46,164 nt of DNA, taken from contig CACGUF010000009.1 in the NCBI GenBank assembly GCA_902576125.1, forward strand, positions 1-46,164. Direction: 5' to 3'. Position numbers and translations under genes: made by a program. Shown here piece by piece: positions 1 through 12,286 of the stretch (within the stretch, counting starts at the first letter, position 1; every line of letters starts with the position of its first letter). The DNA is from an uncultured Alphaproteobacteria bacterium. GTDB taxonomy: Bacteria; Pseudomonadota; Alphaproteobacteria; HIMB59; GCA-002718135. The notes under the pieces were generated by a model. That model saw only the letters and a program-made list of their open reading frames with translations, did not search any database and was not told the origin of the DNA.

Positions 1-98
1 ATTTCAATCTTTCTTGTAAGATTGCCTAAAAAAATTGTCAAAAAAACTATTATTAAATTTATGAAAAGAAAAAAAACAATATGTTTTGCATATTTCAT
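1..98 (-). CDS. ftsL: FtsL-like cell division protein, N-terminus only (cut by window edge)
   Basis: An ATG at 96-98 on the minus strand, 2 nt after the rsmH stop codon, opens a frame that stays open to the window edge (32 codons). It begins with a short basic stretch (MKYAKH), then about 20 hydrophobic residues, then polar sequence (NLTRKIE), which is the layout of a small bitopic membrane protein. In division/cell-wall clusters the gene after rsmH is normally ftsL, whose product joins FtsB and FtsQ to activate septal peptidoglycan synthesis. The name rests on position plus the single membrane segment, because FtsL sequences are poorly conserved. The C-terminal coiled coil is outside the window. 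Confidence 0.6.
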   Translation of the reverse strand, partial: MKYAKHIVFFLFINLIIVFLTIFLGNLTRKIE

Positions 99-100
99 AA

Positions 101-1036
101 TTAAATTTTTTTAGCCACCCGAAGCTTAGCTGATCTAGATCTTGGATTATTATTAATCTCAAAATCCTTTGGTCTTAATGGTTTTTTGGTGATTATCTTT
201 AAGGTTATAGGACCAAGATCACCTAAGTCCGGGTGGTGGCGGGAGGAACGCCATCTTTTACCACTTTTGTGGTTGAAATAATCTTTCACAATTCTGTCTT
301 CAAGACTTTGGAAAGAAACTATTATTAATAAACCATCATTAGCAAGTAATGCTTCTGATTTTTCAAGTGCTATTTTAATTTCATTTAATTCATCATTTAC
401 ATAAATTCTAAGAGCTTGAAATGCTTTAGTGGCAGGATGAATTTTATTTTTAGAATAGATTAAAGGAACAGACTTTTTTATTACATCTGATAATTCTTTA
501 GTATTACTAATAGGCTTTATAGTTCTTTTGTTGATAATATTTCTTGCAATTCTTCTTGAGTGTTTTTCATCTCCTAATTCATAAAATATGCTAGAGAGTT
601 TTTTTTCATCAAAAGAATTAATTATTTCATAAGCATTTAATATAGATGATCCCATTTTCATATCTAGTGGGCCTTCATTTTGAAAAGAAAATCCTCTTTT
701 TGGATCGTCAATTTGATTTGAGCTTATGCCTAAATCAAAGATTATTACATCAAACTTTTCATTTGAATATTTTGATTTATTTATTAATTTGTCAATTTTA
801 CTAAATTTTTCATTAAATAATTCAATATTTTTATATTTTTTATTTAAATCACTAAAAAAAACTTTTGAAATTGGATCTCTATCTATTGCTATCAAATTTT
901 TAATATCAAATTCTTCTAAAATAGCTTTAGAGTATCCACCCCCTCCAAAGGTTGCATCAATTAAGTTAATATTTTTTTTTATAGGTATGAAAGATTTAAC
1001 TTCATTAAGCATTACAGGAATATGATTATTGATCAT
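101..1036 (-). CDS. rsmH: 16S rRNA (cytosine-1402-N4)-methyltransferase RsmH
   Basis: RsmH (MraW) methylates N4 of C1402 in 16S rRNA using S-adenosylmethionine. Visible hallmarks are the start MINNHIPVML, the SAM-binding glycine-rich loop DATFGGGGYS, the LGISSNQID segment, and the C-terminal SFQSLEDRIVKDYF motif followed by a basic tail. The frame is open further upstream to 1063, but the family starts at the (I)NNHIPVML motif, so I place the start at the ATG at 1034-1036. That leaves an 11-nt overlap with the end of mraZ and suggests translational coupling. It is the second gene of the division/cell-wall cluster mraZ-rsmH-ftsL. Length (311 aa) is normal for the family. Confidence 0.96.
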   Translation of the reverse strand: MINNHIPVMLNEVKSFIPIKKNINLIDATFGGGGYSKAILEEFDIKNLIAIDRDPISKVFFSDLNKKYKNIELFNEKFSKIDKLINKSKYSNEKFDVIIFDLGISSNQIDDPKRGFSFQNEGPLDMKMGSSILNAYEIINSFDEKKLSSIFYELGDEKHSRRIARNIINKRTIKPISNTKELSDVIKKSVPLIYSKNKIHPATKAFQALRIYVNDELNEIKIALEKSEALLANDGLLIIVSFQSLEDRIVKDYFNHKSGKRWRSSRHHPDLGDLGPITLKIITKKPLRPKDFEINNNPRSRSAKLRVAKKI

Positions 1037-1496
1037 TTGTATTTCCTGTAAGTATTTTCCCAAGTGATTTTTTATTAATATTTAAACGTGTTCTTGATTT
1101 TTTCTGTAGATCTAATGCAACTTCAGGATTAACTATTTGAAAAAAGTAACCTTGTCCTATAAATGCGACTTCATCTATTATATTTGCAAAAACTTTTAAT
1201 TTTTCAGGTATTAAAAATCTGCCCTCTTTATCCAGATTTGTTGGTAACATCTCTGAAAATATTGAAGTGGTAAAATCTTCATACTCTTCAGAAAAAAAAT
1301 CTAAATTATTTATTCTTTTTGCAATTTCTTTAACTCTATTTACGCTAAGTCCATCTATAATATTATTTCGAAGAGATTTTGATAAAATAATTTCATTTTT
1401 GTAATCTTTGGGTAAGGCACTTCTAAAAATAGATGGTAATGAAACTCTACCTTTTTTATCAATTTTATTTACAAATGTAGATACAAATAAATTCAT
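1026..1496 (-). CDS. mraZ: Transcriptional regulator MraZ
   Basis: MraZ is the AbrB-like (SpoVT/AbrB fold) regulator heading the division/cell-wall cluster; it binds repeats upstream of its own gene. The sequence shows two copies of the swapped-hairpin signature: NKIDKKGRVSLP near the N-terminus and NLDKEGRFLIPEKL in the middle. The open frame extends to a TTG at 1535, but the ATG at 1494-1496 gives the normal family start (MNLFVSTFVNKID). Starting upstream would also put the whole four-repeat operator (1506-1540) inside the coding region. About 156 aa from this start. It overlaps rsmH by 11 nt. Confidence 0.93.
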   Translation of the reverse strand: MNLFVSTFVNKIDKKGRVSLPSIFRSALPKDYKNEIILSKSLRNNIIDGLSVNRVKEIAKRINNLDFFSEEYEDFTTSIFSEMLPTNLDKEGRFLIPEKLKVFANIIDEVAFIGQGYFFQIVNPEVALDLQKKSRTRLNINKKSLGKILTGNTNDQ

Positions 1497-1505
1497 GATA
1501 TTTAA

Positions 1506-1540
1506 TGGGTTATCATGGGATAATATGGGCGTCAATGGGA
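1506..1540 (-). promoter_or_regulatory. MraZ operator: four TGGGN repeats at exact 10-bp period
   Basis: TGGG occurs at 1506-1509, 1516-1519, 1526-1529 and 1536-1539, each followed by one base and a 5-bp spacer, so the period is exactly 10 bp, one helical turn. It begins 9 bp upstream of the mraZ ATG. Known MraZ boxes are TGGGN direct repeats separated by 5 bp, usually three; here there are four. The TGGG reading is on the plus strand, opposite to mraZ. Function is inferred from this match and position; autoregulation of mraZ-rsmH-ftsL is the likely outcome. Confidence 0.8.
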
Positions 1541-1594
1541 TAACTTATAATTTATTTAAATGTTTCTATTTTGTTCTATATATTTTAATGATGA

Positions 1595-1926
1595 TGCATA
1601 AGCCGGGTTCTGTAATTTACTATGTAAAATGATGATCATTAATCTAGGATAAATGTTACCATTTACCTCAAGCAGTCTACCCGAATAGCTCAGCTGGAAA
1701 CTGATTGCCATTCCTATTTGACCTTGCTCCAAAAAGGGTTTGCCATGCCTTTTTTGTTACCAAAAAAGCGGTAGGCTCTTACCCTACCATTTCAACCTTA
1801 CCCATAAGGCGGTATATTTTCTGTTGCACTTTCCCTAAGCTTTCACTTGCCAGGTATTACCTGGTTTTTTTTCCAGTGGAGCCCGGACTTTCCTCTTGAA
1901 TTTTCAAGCGATCATCGCACCATCAA
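1595..1926 (-). ncRNA. rnpB: RNase P RNA, bacterial type A
   Basis: On the minus strand the conserved parts of the catalytic RNA of ribonuclease P appear in order. GAGGAAAGTCCGGGC (about 1875-1890) is near the 5' end, followed by the ACAGAAAATATACCGCC segment, a GGTAAGGTTGAAA stretch, a GAGCAAGGTCAAATAGG stretch, and the 3' closing ACAGAACCCGGCTTAT (about 1598-1613). The 5' GATGGTGCGATGATCGC and surrounding arms fit helices P1-P3. The length of roughly 330 nt suits a compact type A RNA. Ends are approximate, judged from the conserved terminal helix and the promoter just upstream. It lies between the amidase gene and mraZ on the same strand. Confidence 0.96.
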
Positions 1927-1930
1927 GTCT

Positions 1931-1959
1931 TAATTATTTAATTTTTATGTCTTGGTCAA
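1931..1959 (-). promoter_or_regulatory. Candidate promoter of rnpB
   Basis: On the minus strand TTGACC (1954-1959) is separated by 17 bp from TAATTA (1931-1936). This predicts transcription starting near 1924-1926, exactly where the conserved 5' end of rnpB lies. The -35 element sits inside the last codons of the upstream amidase gene. Called from motif and spacing only. Confidence 0.5.
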
Positions 1960-2694
1960 TAATAAACTACAAAAATGTGCTTCAATAAAATCAATTAATT
2001 CAGGATTTGATTTTTTATAACTTTTGTTTTGAAAATAATGACTTCTATATTTATTTATTAAAATTTTATAAAAATATTTGCTATTAGTTGACTTAGAAAT
2101 ATCATATCCAATTATGTTCAGCATAATAAGTATTTTATTTTTATTTGAATAAATTCTATATTTTTCAAACCATAATCTAATTTTTTTTATACTACTTAAT
2201 TTAACTTTCTTCGGATTATATGATAAATTTAAATTGTATAATTTTTTCCATGGAAATTTAACTCCAGGATCTTTTTTTCTGTAAGGTGCTATATCTGAAT
2301 GACCTAAAATATTTCTTTTATCAATTTTATATTTTTTGGTTAAATACATTAAAAGCAAAATTAAGGAATTCATTAGTGAGCTCGAAAATTTATTGTTATT
2401 ATGATTTGGACTATAATCTAACTCTATTCCAATTGAGGCACTGTTTAAATCTTTTTCCGATAACCATGAGGATTGACCAGCATGCCAAGCTCTATATTTT
2501 TCATCAACTAAATTATATATTCTCCCATTTTGACCTATAATATAATGACAGCTTACTCTATTGCTTTTCTGGCATAGATACTCAATTGAGTTTTCAATAG
2601 ATGGCAAAGCAGTGTAGTGTATGATTACAAAGGAAATTTCTTTAATATTCCTTTTATCAAAATTTAAAGATTTAAATTTATGAATTAATTTCAT
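1945..2694 (-). CDS. amiD: N-acetylmuramoyl-L-alanine amidase, AmiD/AmpD type
   Basis: A zinc amidase of the Amidase_2 (PGRP-like) fold, cleaving the bond between N-acetylmuramic acid and L-alanine in peptidoglycan or its turnover products. Likely zinc ligands are H26 (FVIIHYTA), H132 (ILGHSDIAPYRK) and D142 (KKDPG); E91 (IGIELDY) lies in the active-site strand. After the catalytic part (1-155), the last 90 residues resemble the C-terminal peptidoglycan-binding helices of AmiD, including a LNIIGYDIS segment and a final IDFIEAHF helix. No signal peptide or lipobox is visible from this start, so the site of action (cytoplasmic as AmpD, or envelope as AmiD) is uncertain. It precedes rnpB and the division/cell-wall cluster. 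Confidence 0.85.
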   Translation of the reverse strand: MKLIHKFKSLNFDKRNIKEISFVIIHYTALPSIENSIEYLCQKSNRVSCHYIIGQNGRIYNLVDEKYRAWHAGQSSWLSEKDLNSASIGIELDYSPNHNNNKFSSSLMNSLILLLMYLTKKYKIDKRNILGHSDIAPYRKKDPGVKFPWKKLYNLNLSYNPKKVKLSSIKKIRLWFEKYRIYSNKNKILIMLNIIGYDISKSTNSKYFYKILINKYRSHYFQNKSYKKSNPELIDFIEAHFCSLLLTKT

Positions 2695-2729
2695 TCAAAT
2701 TTACTCTTAATCAATATATATCAGTTTTT

Positions 2730-7765
<5,036 letters not shown>

Positions 7766-7846
7766 ATTTATGCTATAAAAGTTATATAATATTAAAAAAT
7801 TAAACTATATAATTAATTAAATAGAATATAAAATTAGTCCTAAATA

Positions 7847-8632
7847 ATGAGCAAATTAATACATCTACTAGCAACTTTAATAATTTTTTCTATTAGTTTT
7901 AATCTACACGCAGGTGCTTCTGACGAAGTTAAAACTAGTTCAGATGATTTTGAAACAACAATATTTGAAGATGAAATTTATGACCCTTTAGAGGGAATTA
8001 ATAGAGCAGTTTTTGGATTTAATAATGTAGCAGATAAAGTGATTCTAGAGCCAGCAGCAAAAGGATATAGAAAATTACCTAATCCCGTTCAGAGTGGGAT
8101 TGGCAATTTTATAAAAAATCTTAAACTCCCCCTAGTAGCAGTTAATCAATTACTTCAAGGGCAAGGTAAAAATGCAGCTGAGTCAACAGGGAGATTTCTA
8201 CTGAATTCAACAATAGGTGTTTTTGGATTAATTGATGTAGCAGATGATTTTGGTCTTGAACAAAAAGAGGAAGATTTTGGTCAGACTCTTGCTACATGGG
8301 GAATTGGAGATGGTTTTTATGTTGTGCTACCTTTATTTGGTCCATCGAACGTAAGAGACACAACAGGAATGATTATGACTATGATGACTGATCCAGTCAA
8401 TGCATACGCTACAAATCAAGGTGAGGCTTGGCTCATCCCTTTAAGAACTGCGGCTAATGCAGTAGATCAAAGATCTAAAATAATAGATGAAGTTAACGCT
8501 CTAAGAGATAATTCAGTAGATTACTATGCTGCTGTTAGAAGTTCATACTACCAAAATAGAAAAGCTGCTATTATGAATACTGATGATGATATTTTGACGC
8601 CTCTACCACTTATTAGTATAGAATTTGAATAA
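7847..8632 (+). CDS. mlaA: MlaA (VacJ) family phospholipid transport protein
   Basis: MlaA removes mislocalised phospholipids from the outer leaflet of the outer membrane and passes them to MlaC. The family signature YDPLEGINRAVFGFN is at about residues 44-58, with downstream motifs NFIKNLKLPLVAVNQLLQG, RFLLNSTIG and DFGQTLATWGIGDGFY, all typical of VacJ proteins. The N-terminus is a signal peptide ending near SFNLHA; unlike E. coli MlaA there is no lipobox cysteine, and none occurs in the first 40 residues. The stop codon shares one base with the mlaC start. The inner-membrane MlaFED parts are not in this window. Confidence 0.93.
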   Translation: MSKLIHLLATLIIFSISFNLHAGASDEVKTSSDDFETTIFEDEIYDPLEGINRAVFGFNNVADKVILEPAAKGYRKLPNPVQSGIGNFIKNLKLPLVAVNQLLQGQGKNAAESTGRFLLNSTIGVFGLIDVADDFGLEQKEEDFGQTLATWGIGDGFYVVLPLFGPSNVRDTTGMIMTMMTDPVNAYATNQGEAWLIPLRTAANAVDQRSKIIDEVNALRDNSVDYYAAVRSSYYQNRKAAIMNTDDDILTPLPLISIEFE

Positions 8633-9237
8633 TGCAATTTGTACGCACCTTAACTATATTATTATTATTTTTATTACCTATTAATGCTAAAGCGAATGAA
8701 GCTAAGAATTGGCTAAAAATTGAAATTGATAAAATTATTTATGCATATCAGAATCAAGATCTTCCAAATGAAAATAGATTTTTAATGATAGAACAAACTA
8801 TAAATAACAATTTTGCAGGATCTGGTATAGCAAAATTTGTAGCAGGAAAAAGTTGGAGTGAGTCTTCAAAAGAGACAAAATTAGAATATATTAAGCTATT
8901 TAAAAGACATTTAGCTTTAAATATTGCATCTATGATGCAAGGATACTCTAATCAAAAATATCAACTCATACATTCCAACTATGATGAAAAAAATAAGGTA
9001 ACAATGATTGATATGGAAATTTTTTCTGAAACAGGATCTATTCAGGTTACCTGGAGAGTAAAAAAATCAAAAGAAAGATTCTTTGTAATTGATCTTCTAG
9101 TTGCTGACATTTCACTTGTAGTTACAAAGAGATCAGAATTTAATTCTATGCTTAAAACAGTTGATTATAATTTACAAAAATTAAATGAAAAATTAGCTGC
9201 TCAAAATGAAATAAGTTATAATAAAATAATTAATTAA
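8632..9237 (+). CDS. mlaC: MlaC (Ttg2D) family periplasmic phospholipid carrier
   Basis: MlaC shuttles phospholipid between MlaA at the outer membrane and the MlaFEDB transporter at the inner membrane. A clear signal peptide (MQFVRTLTILLLFLLPINAKA) precedes a mature domain with the family's pattern: early helices (RFLMIEQTINNNF), FVAGKSWSESSKETKLEYIKLF, and the beta-rich part with VTWRVKKSKERFFVIDLLV ending in LVVTKRSEFNSML. The 201 aa is typical. It is coupled to mlaA through a shared TAATG. Its end lies one base from the convergent oxidoreductase gene. Confidence 0.92.
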   Translation: MQFVRTLTILLLFLLPINAKANEAKNWLKIEIDKIIYAYQNQDLPNENRFLMIEQTINNNFAGSGIAKFVAGKSWSESSKETKLEYIKLFKRHLALNIASMMQGYSNQKYQLIHSNYDEKNKVTMIDMEIFSETGSIQVTWRVKKSKERFFVIDLLVADISLVVTKRSEFNSMLKTVDYNLQKLNEKLAAQNEISYNKIIN

Positions 9238-9238
9238 A

Positions 9239-10363
9239 TTAAATTTTTAAATTTTTTATTTCATCATCACTCAAAAATTTAGGTTGATTAGGTTTTGAAT
9301 TCAAATAAAAAACTTCTTTGAGTTCTGATGATTTAATTATTCCCTCCATTACTTCTAACACATGCAATGCTAAATCAAGAGAACATCTAGCATTTCTTTG
9401 ATTATGAATAGCATCAATCATATCTGATAAACCTATCCCTCTATAATTAGCAATCTTGGAACCATCATTATCCGTTTTATTAGGAATACCTAAGAGCATA
9501 CTATCATTATTAATTGTTTCCCAATCCTCATCTTTTTTTGATATTAAAATATCACCACTAAAGAAATTTGGATCTGGAACAATCATTGATCCTGCTAATC
9601 CATATAGTTCAATTGTAGAATGATTATGTTTCCAAACATCCCAAGAACAAAAGAATTGAATTTTTGCATTATTGTGAAACTCCAGCGATCCTAATAAAGT
9701 AGTAGGTGTTTCAACTATTATTTTTTCTCCATTTCTTGGTTCGCTTGTAATTATTCTTTCTTGCGTTGCTGTACCACTTGCAGAACTAATAGATTTAACA
9801 GGCCCAATTAAATTAATTAATTGAGTTATATAATAAACACCAAGATCAAATACAGGTCCTGCCCCAGGTTTAAAAAAGAAATCTGGATTTGGGTGCCAAT
9901 GCTCCATTCCATGTGACATAAGATTAAAAGTACCTAATACTACTTTTCCTATTTTATTGTTCTCAATCAATTTTCTTGCATTTTGCCCAGCTGCACCTAG
10001 AAAAGTATCAGGAGCACAACCAACATAAAGTTTTTTTTCACTAGTTAGTTTTTGAATTTCTAAACCTTCTTCAATATTCATTGCTAGAGGTTTTTCACTA
10101 AAACAGTGCTTACCAGCTTTTAGAGATTTAATAATTATTTCTTTATGAGCAGAGGGAATTGTAAGATTAATAATTAAATCAATATCTTTGTTTGATAAAA
10201 TATCATCAACAGACTGAGCCTTCACATTAAACTGCTCAGCACATTTAATTGCATATTCTGTATTTATATCCGCGCATGCAGCTATTTCAAAGTTGTTGAA
10301 TATTTTTTGACAATTAAAATATGTCTCTGAGATGTTTCCACATCCAATTATTCCAACTTTCAT
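9239..10363 (-). CDS. Gfo/Idh/MocA family oxidoreductase (first copy)
   Basis: An NAD(P)-dependent sugar or cyclitol dehydrogenase. The N-terminal Rossmann fold starts GIIGCGNIS; the catalytic EKP motif is at residues 90-92 with K91; the C-terminal beta-sheet domain has PVFDLGVYYITQLINLIGPV. The sheet domain is rich in His and Trp (GMEHWHPNP, WDVWKHNHS), suggesting a sizeable carbohydrate ligand. The substrate cannot be read from sequence; relatives oxidise C3 of glucosides, levoglucosan or inositols. It follows the TIM-barrel isomerase gene with a 1-nt gap, so the two almost certainly act together. Length 374 aa, no signal peptide, hence cytoplasmic. Confidence 0.9.
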   Translation of the reverse strand: MKVGIIGCGNISETYFNCQKIFNNFEIAACADINTEYAIKCAEQFNVKAQSVDDILSNKDIDLIINLTIPSAHKEIIIKSLKAGKHCFSEKPLAMNIEEGLEIQKLTSEKKLYVGCAPDTFLGAAGQNARKLIENNKIGKVVLGTFNLMSHGMEHWHPNPDFFFKPGAGPVFDLGVYYITQLINLIGPVKSISSASGTATQERIITSEPRNGEKIIVETPTTLLGSLEFHNNAKIQFFCSWDVWKHNHSTIELYGLAGSMIVPDPNFFSGDILISKKDEDWETINNDSMLLGIPNKTDNDGSKIANYRGIGLSDMIDAIHNQRNARCSLDLALHVLEVMEGIIKSSELKEVFYLNSKPNQPKFLSDDEIKNLKI

Positions 10364-10364
10364 T

Positions 10365-11138
10365 TTATAATTTTCCTAAATTATCTAAAGATCTTTTAGT
10401 ATATTCTTTATAATCTTTTGGATCATCATGTTCTAAAATAAATAACTCACATTTTGTCTTACTAATACTATCTAAAAGTTCCCCCCAATTAATAAAACCG
10501 TCTCCTACTGCAGATTGATTACCATGATCTAACATATCCTTTTCTTTATCAAAAAAATCTTTTAAATGACAAGCAATTATTTTATTCGAATATTTCTCAA
10601 TCCATATTTTTGGATCTGCACCACCCGCAATGGTCCAACCAAGATCGATTTCAAACTTTAAATTTTCATCATGTTCCATCATACATTCAATTGGTAATTT
10701 TCCACTTGGGAGTGCAACAAACTCATAGGAGTGATTATGGTAACCAAGTGTTAATCCTTCATCTTCAAATTCCTTTACATATTTTGATAAATCTTTTCCA
10801 AATGTTGTCCATTCCTGTTCATTCATATCAAAAGTATTTTTAAATTCTGCATTTTTTCTAGCTGGTGGAGCAGGTACTATTACATGTTTAATATTTAATT
10901 TTGTTGCTTTCTCAATTATGCTTTGAGAATTTTCTAATGCTTCAAAACTAACATGTGTTGATTTAGATGATATATTTGAAGAGTCCATCATTTGCTGAAA
11001 ATGATCTATATCAATTGACTCTAGTCCAAATAATTCAATATTTCTAATTCCTGTCTCAAAAAAAAAATCTAATACTGGCTCAAAAGGCTTAAAATGTCTT
11101 GTAGTATATAATTGAATTGAAATATTATTCTTATCCAT
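10365..11138 (-). CDS. Sugar phosphate isomerase/epimerase-like TIM barrel protein
   Basis: A xylose isomerase-like (AP endonuclease family 2) TIM barrel of 257 aa. Probable metal and catalytic residues lie at the expected strand ends: H134/H136 and E139 (LGYHNHSYEF), D165 (FEIDLGW), H191 (CHLKD), and E236 (FILEHDD). This fold includes inosose dehydratases, ketose epimerases and the lyases that eliminate 3-keto-glycosides; the sequence alone does not choose between them. Pairing with a Gfo/Idh/MocA dehydrogenase is a recurring arrangement in 3-keto-sugar pathways. A strong ribosome-binding site (AGGAGG at 11142-11147) and a TATAAT box (11182-11187), with the LacI-type operator upstream of it, suggest inducible expression. 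Confidence 0.88.
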   Translation of the reverse strand: MDKNNISIQLYTTRHFKPFEPVLDFFFETGIRNIELFGLESIDIDHFQQMMDSSNISSKSTHVSFEALENSQSIIEKATKLNIKHVIVPAPPARKNAEFKNTFDMNEQEWTTFGKDLSKYVKEFEDEGLTLGYHNHSYEFVALPSGKLPIECMMEHDENLKFEIDLGWTIAGGADPKIWIEKYSNKIIACHLKDFFDKEKDMLDHGNQSAVGDGFINWGELLDSISKTKCELFILEHDDPKDYKEYTKRSLDNLGKL

Positions 11139-11194
11139 ACCCCTCCTATATAAAAAATTTTTTCTAACTTGAATATTAGAAATTATACTTTTTA

Positions 11195-11208
11195 GTGAAA
11201 CGTTTTAC
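11195..11208. promoter_or_regulatory. LacI-family operator between divergent sugar genes
   Basis: GTGAAACGTTTTAC is a near-perfect inverted repeat around a central CG, with a perfect AAACGTTT core, the usual shape of LacI/PurR-family operators. It lies between the isomerase gene (minus) and the lacI-like gene (plus). It falls between a perfect minus-strand TATAAT (11182-11187) and its weak -35 (11205-11210), and directly abuts a possible plus-strand -35 TTGTCA (11209-11214). Binding here would block the isomerase/dehydrogenase operon and probably the regulator's own gene. I saw no second copy in the other gaps of the island. Confidence 0.7.
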
Positions 11209-11260
11209 TTGTCAATTGAATTAGTTGATTATTTAAAATTATGTCTATAAAAATATTAAA

Positions 11261-12286
11261 ATGAAGACTGTGAAAAGAATAAAAATTACTGATTTATCCA
11301 AAAAAATTGGTTTATCCGTAACTTCTATCTCTAGAGCATTAAACGGTCATTCAAATATTTCAGTCAAAACCAAAGAAAAAATTTTTAAAGCGGCTCAGAA
11401 ATATAATTATTATCCAAATCTAAATGCACGAAGATTAGCATCGCAGAAACCAGATACAATTGCTTTTATAACTACAATAGATCGAAAAGCACAAGATTAT
11501 GTTTTGATGGAATTTCTTGCTGGATTGACTATTGGTGTTAAAGATAAACCAACAGAATTAATTTTTAAGTTTTTTACAAATGAAAAAGATGAATTTAATT
11601 ACTATCAAAAATTGATAGATGCAGATCTTGTCGATAAATTTGTATTTTATCGTATTAAGAAAAATGACAAAAGAATAGATTTTCTTAAAAAAAATAAAAT
11701 CAATTTTGTTACTTGGGGTAGATCTTCGACAAAAGACAATTACTCCTGGATTGATCTAGATAATGAAAAAAGTATAGAAATTTTAATGCAAAGATTATAC
11801 GATTTTGGTCATCGAAAAATTGGTTTTCTTAATGTTCACCAAAGCTTTAATTATGGCTATCAAAGAAAAAATGCCTACGAAAAATTTCACAAAAATAAAA
11901 ATTTTAAACTTAATCCAAAATATTATCAAGAGTCTCTTGACCATGCCACCGTTACTGGAATAAGTTTATCAAAAAAATTGCTTGATTTAAAAGATCCACC
12001 AACAGCAATCATTTGTTCATTGGATAAATATTTTATTGGATGTCTTCAAGAGTGTCAAAGAAGAGGACTTGTCATAGCCAAGGACATATCAATTGTAGGT
12101 TATAATGATCATGATAATTATCTAAGTTCACAAAATGTAACATATATTAGTCATCCATTGTCTGAAATGGGTAAAATGGCAATAAAAATGTTAGAACAAC
12201 TAGATCAGGGAGTAAAACCTGAAAATCTGTATAAATTAATTAAACCAATATTAAATAAGGGAAAAAGTGATGGAAAAGTATCTTAA
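11261..12286 (+). CDS. LacI family transcriptional regulator
   Basis: A sugar-responsive regulator, probably a repressor. The N-terminal helix-turn-helix is clear (residues 8-34: TDLSKKIGLSVTSISRALNG), followed by the family's KIFKAAQKYNYYPNLNARRLA hinge segment (42-61) and a periplasmic-binding-protein-like effector domain (about 66-341). In that domain DLDNEKS, GHRKIGFLN, PTAIICSLD and ISIVGYNDHD match conserved LacI positions. It is divergent from the isomerase/dehydrogenase operon with the operator in the 122-bp gap. It converges with the aldo/keto reductase gene, overlapping its end by 4 bp. The inducer is unknown but is likely the sugar carried by the neighbouring ABC importer. Confidence 0.94.
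   Translation: MKTVKRIKITDLSKKIGLSVTSISRALNGHSNISVKTKEKIFKAAQKYNYYPNLNARRLASQKPDTIAFITTIDRKAQDYVLMEFLAGLTIGVKDKPTELIFKFFTNEKDEFNYYQKLIDADLVDKFVFYRIKKNDKRIDFLKKNKINFVTWGRSSTKDNYSWIDLDNEKSIEILMQRLYDFGHRKIGFLNVHQSFNYGYQRKNAYEKFHKNKNFKLNPKYYQESLDHATVTGISLSKKLLDLKDPPTAIICSLDKYFIGCLQECQRRGLVIAKDISIVGYNDHDNYLSSQNVTYISHPLSEMGKMAIKMLEQLDQGVKPENLYKLIKPILNKGKSDGKVS

Noticed and set aside
1037-1063. Upstream extension of rsmH to position 1063
   Set aside because: The extension lies inside the mraZ reading frame and adds residues not found in the family; the ATG at 1036 gives the conserved start.
1705-1899. Open frame on the plus strand opposite rnpB
   Set aside because: It is antisense to conserved RNase P RNA structure, has no family resemblance and no start signals; it is a by-product of the stem-rich RNA sequence.
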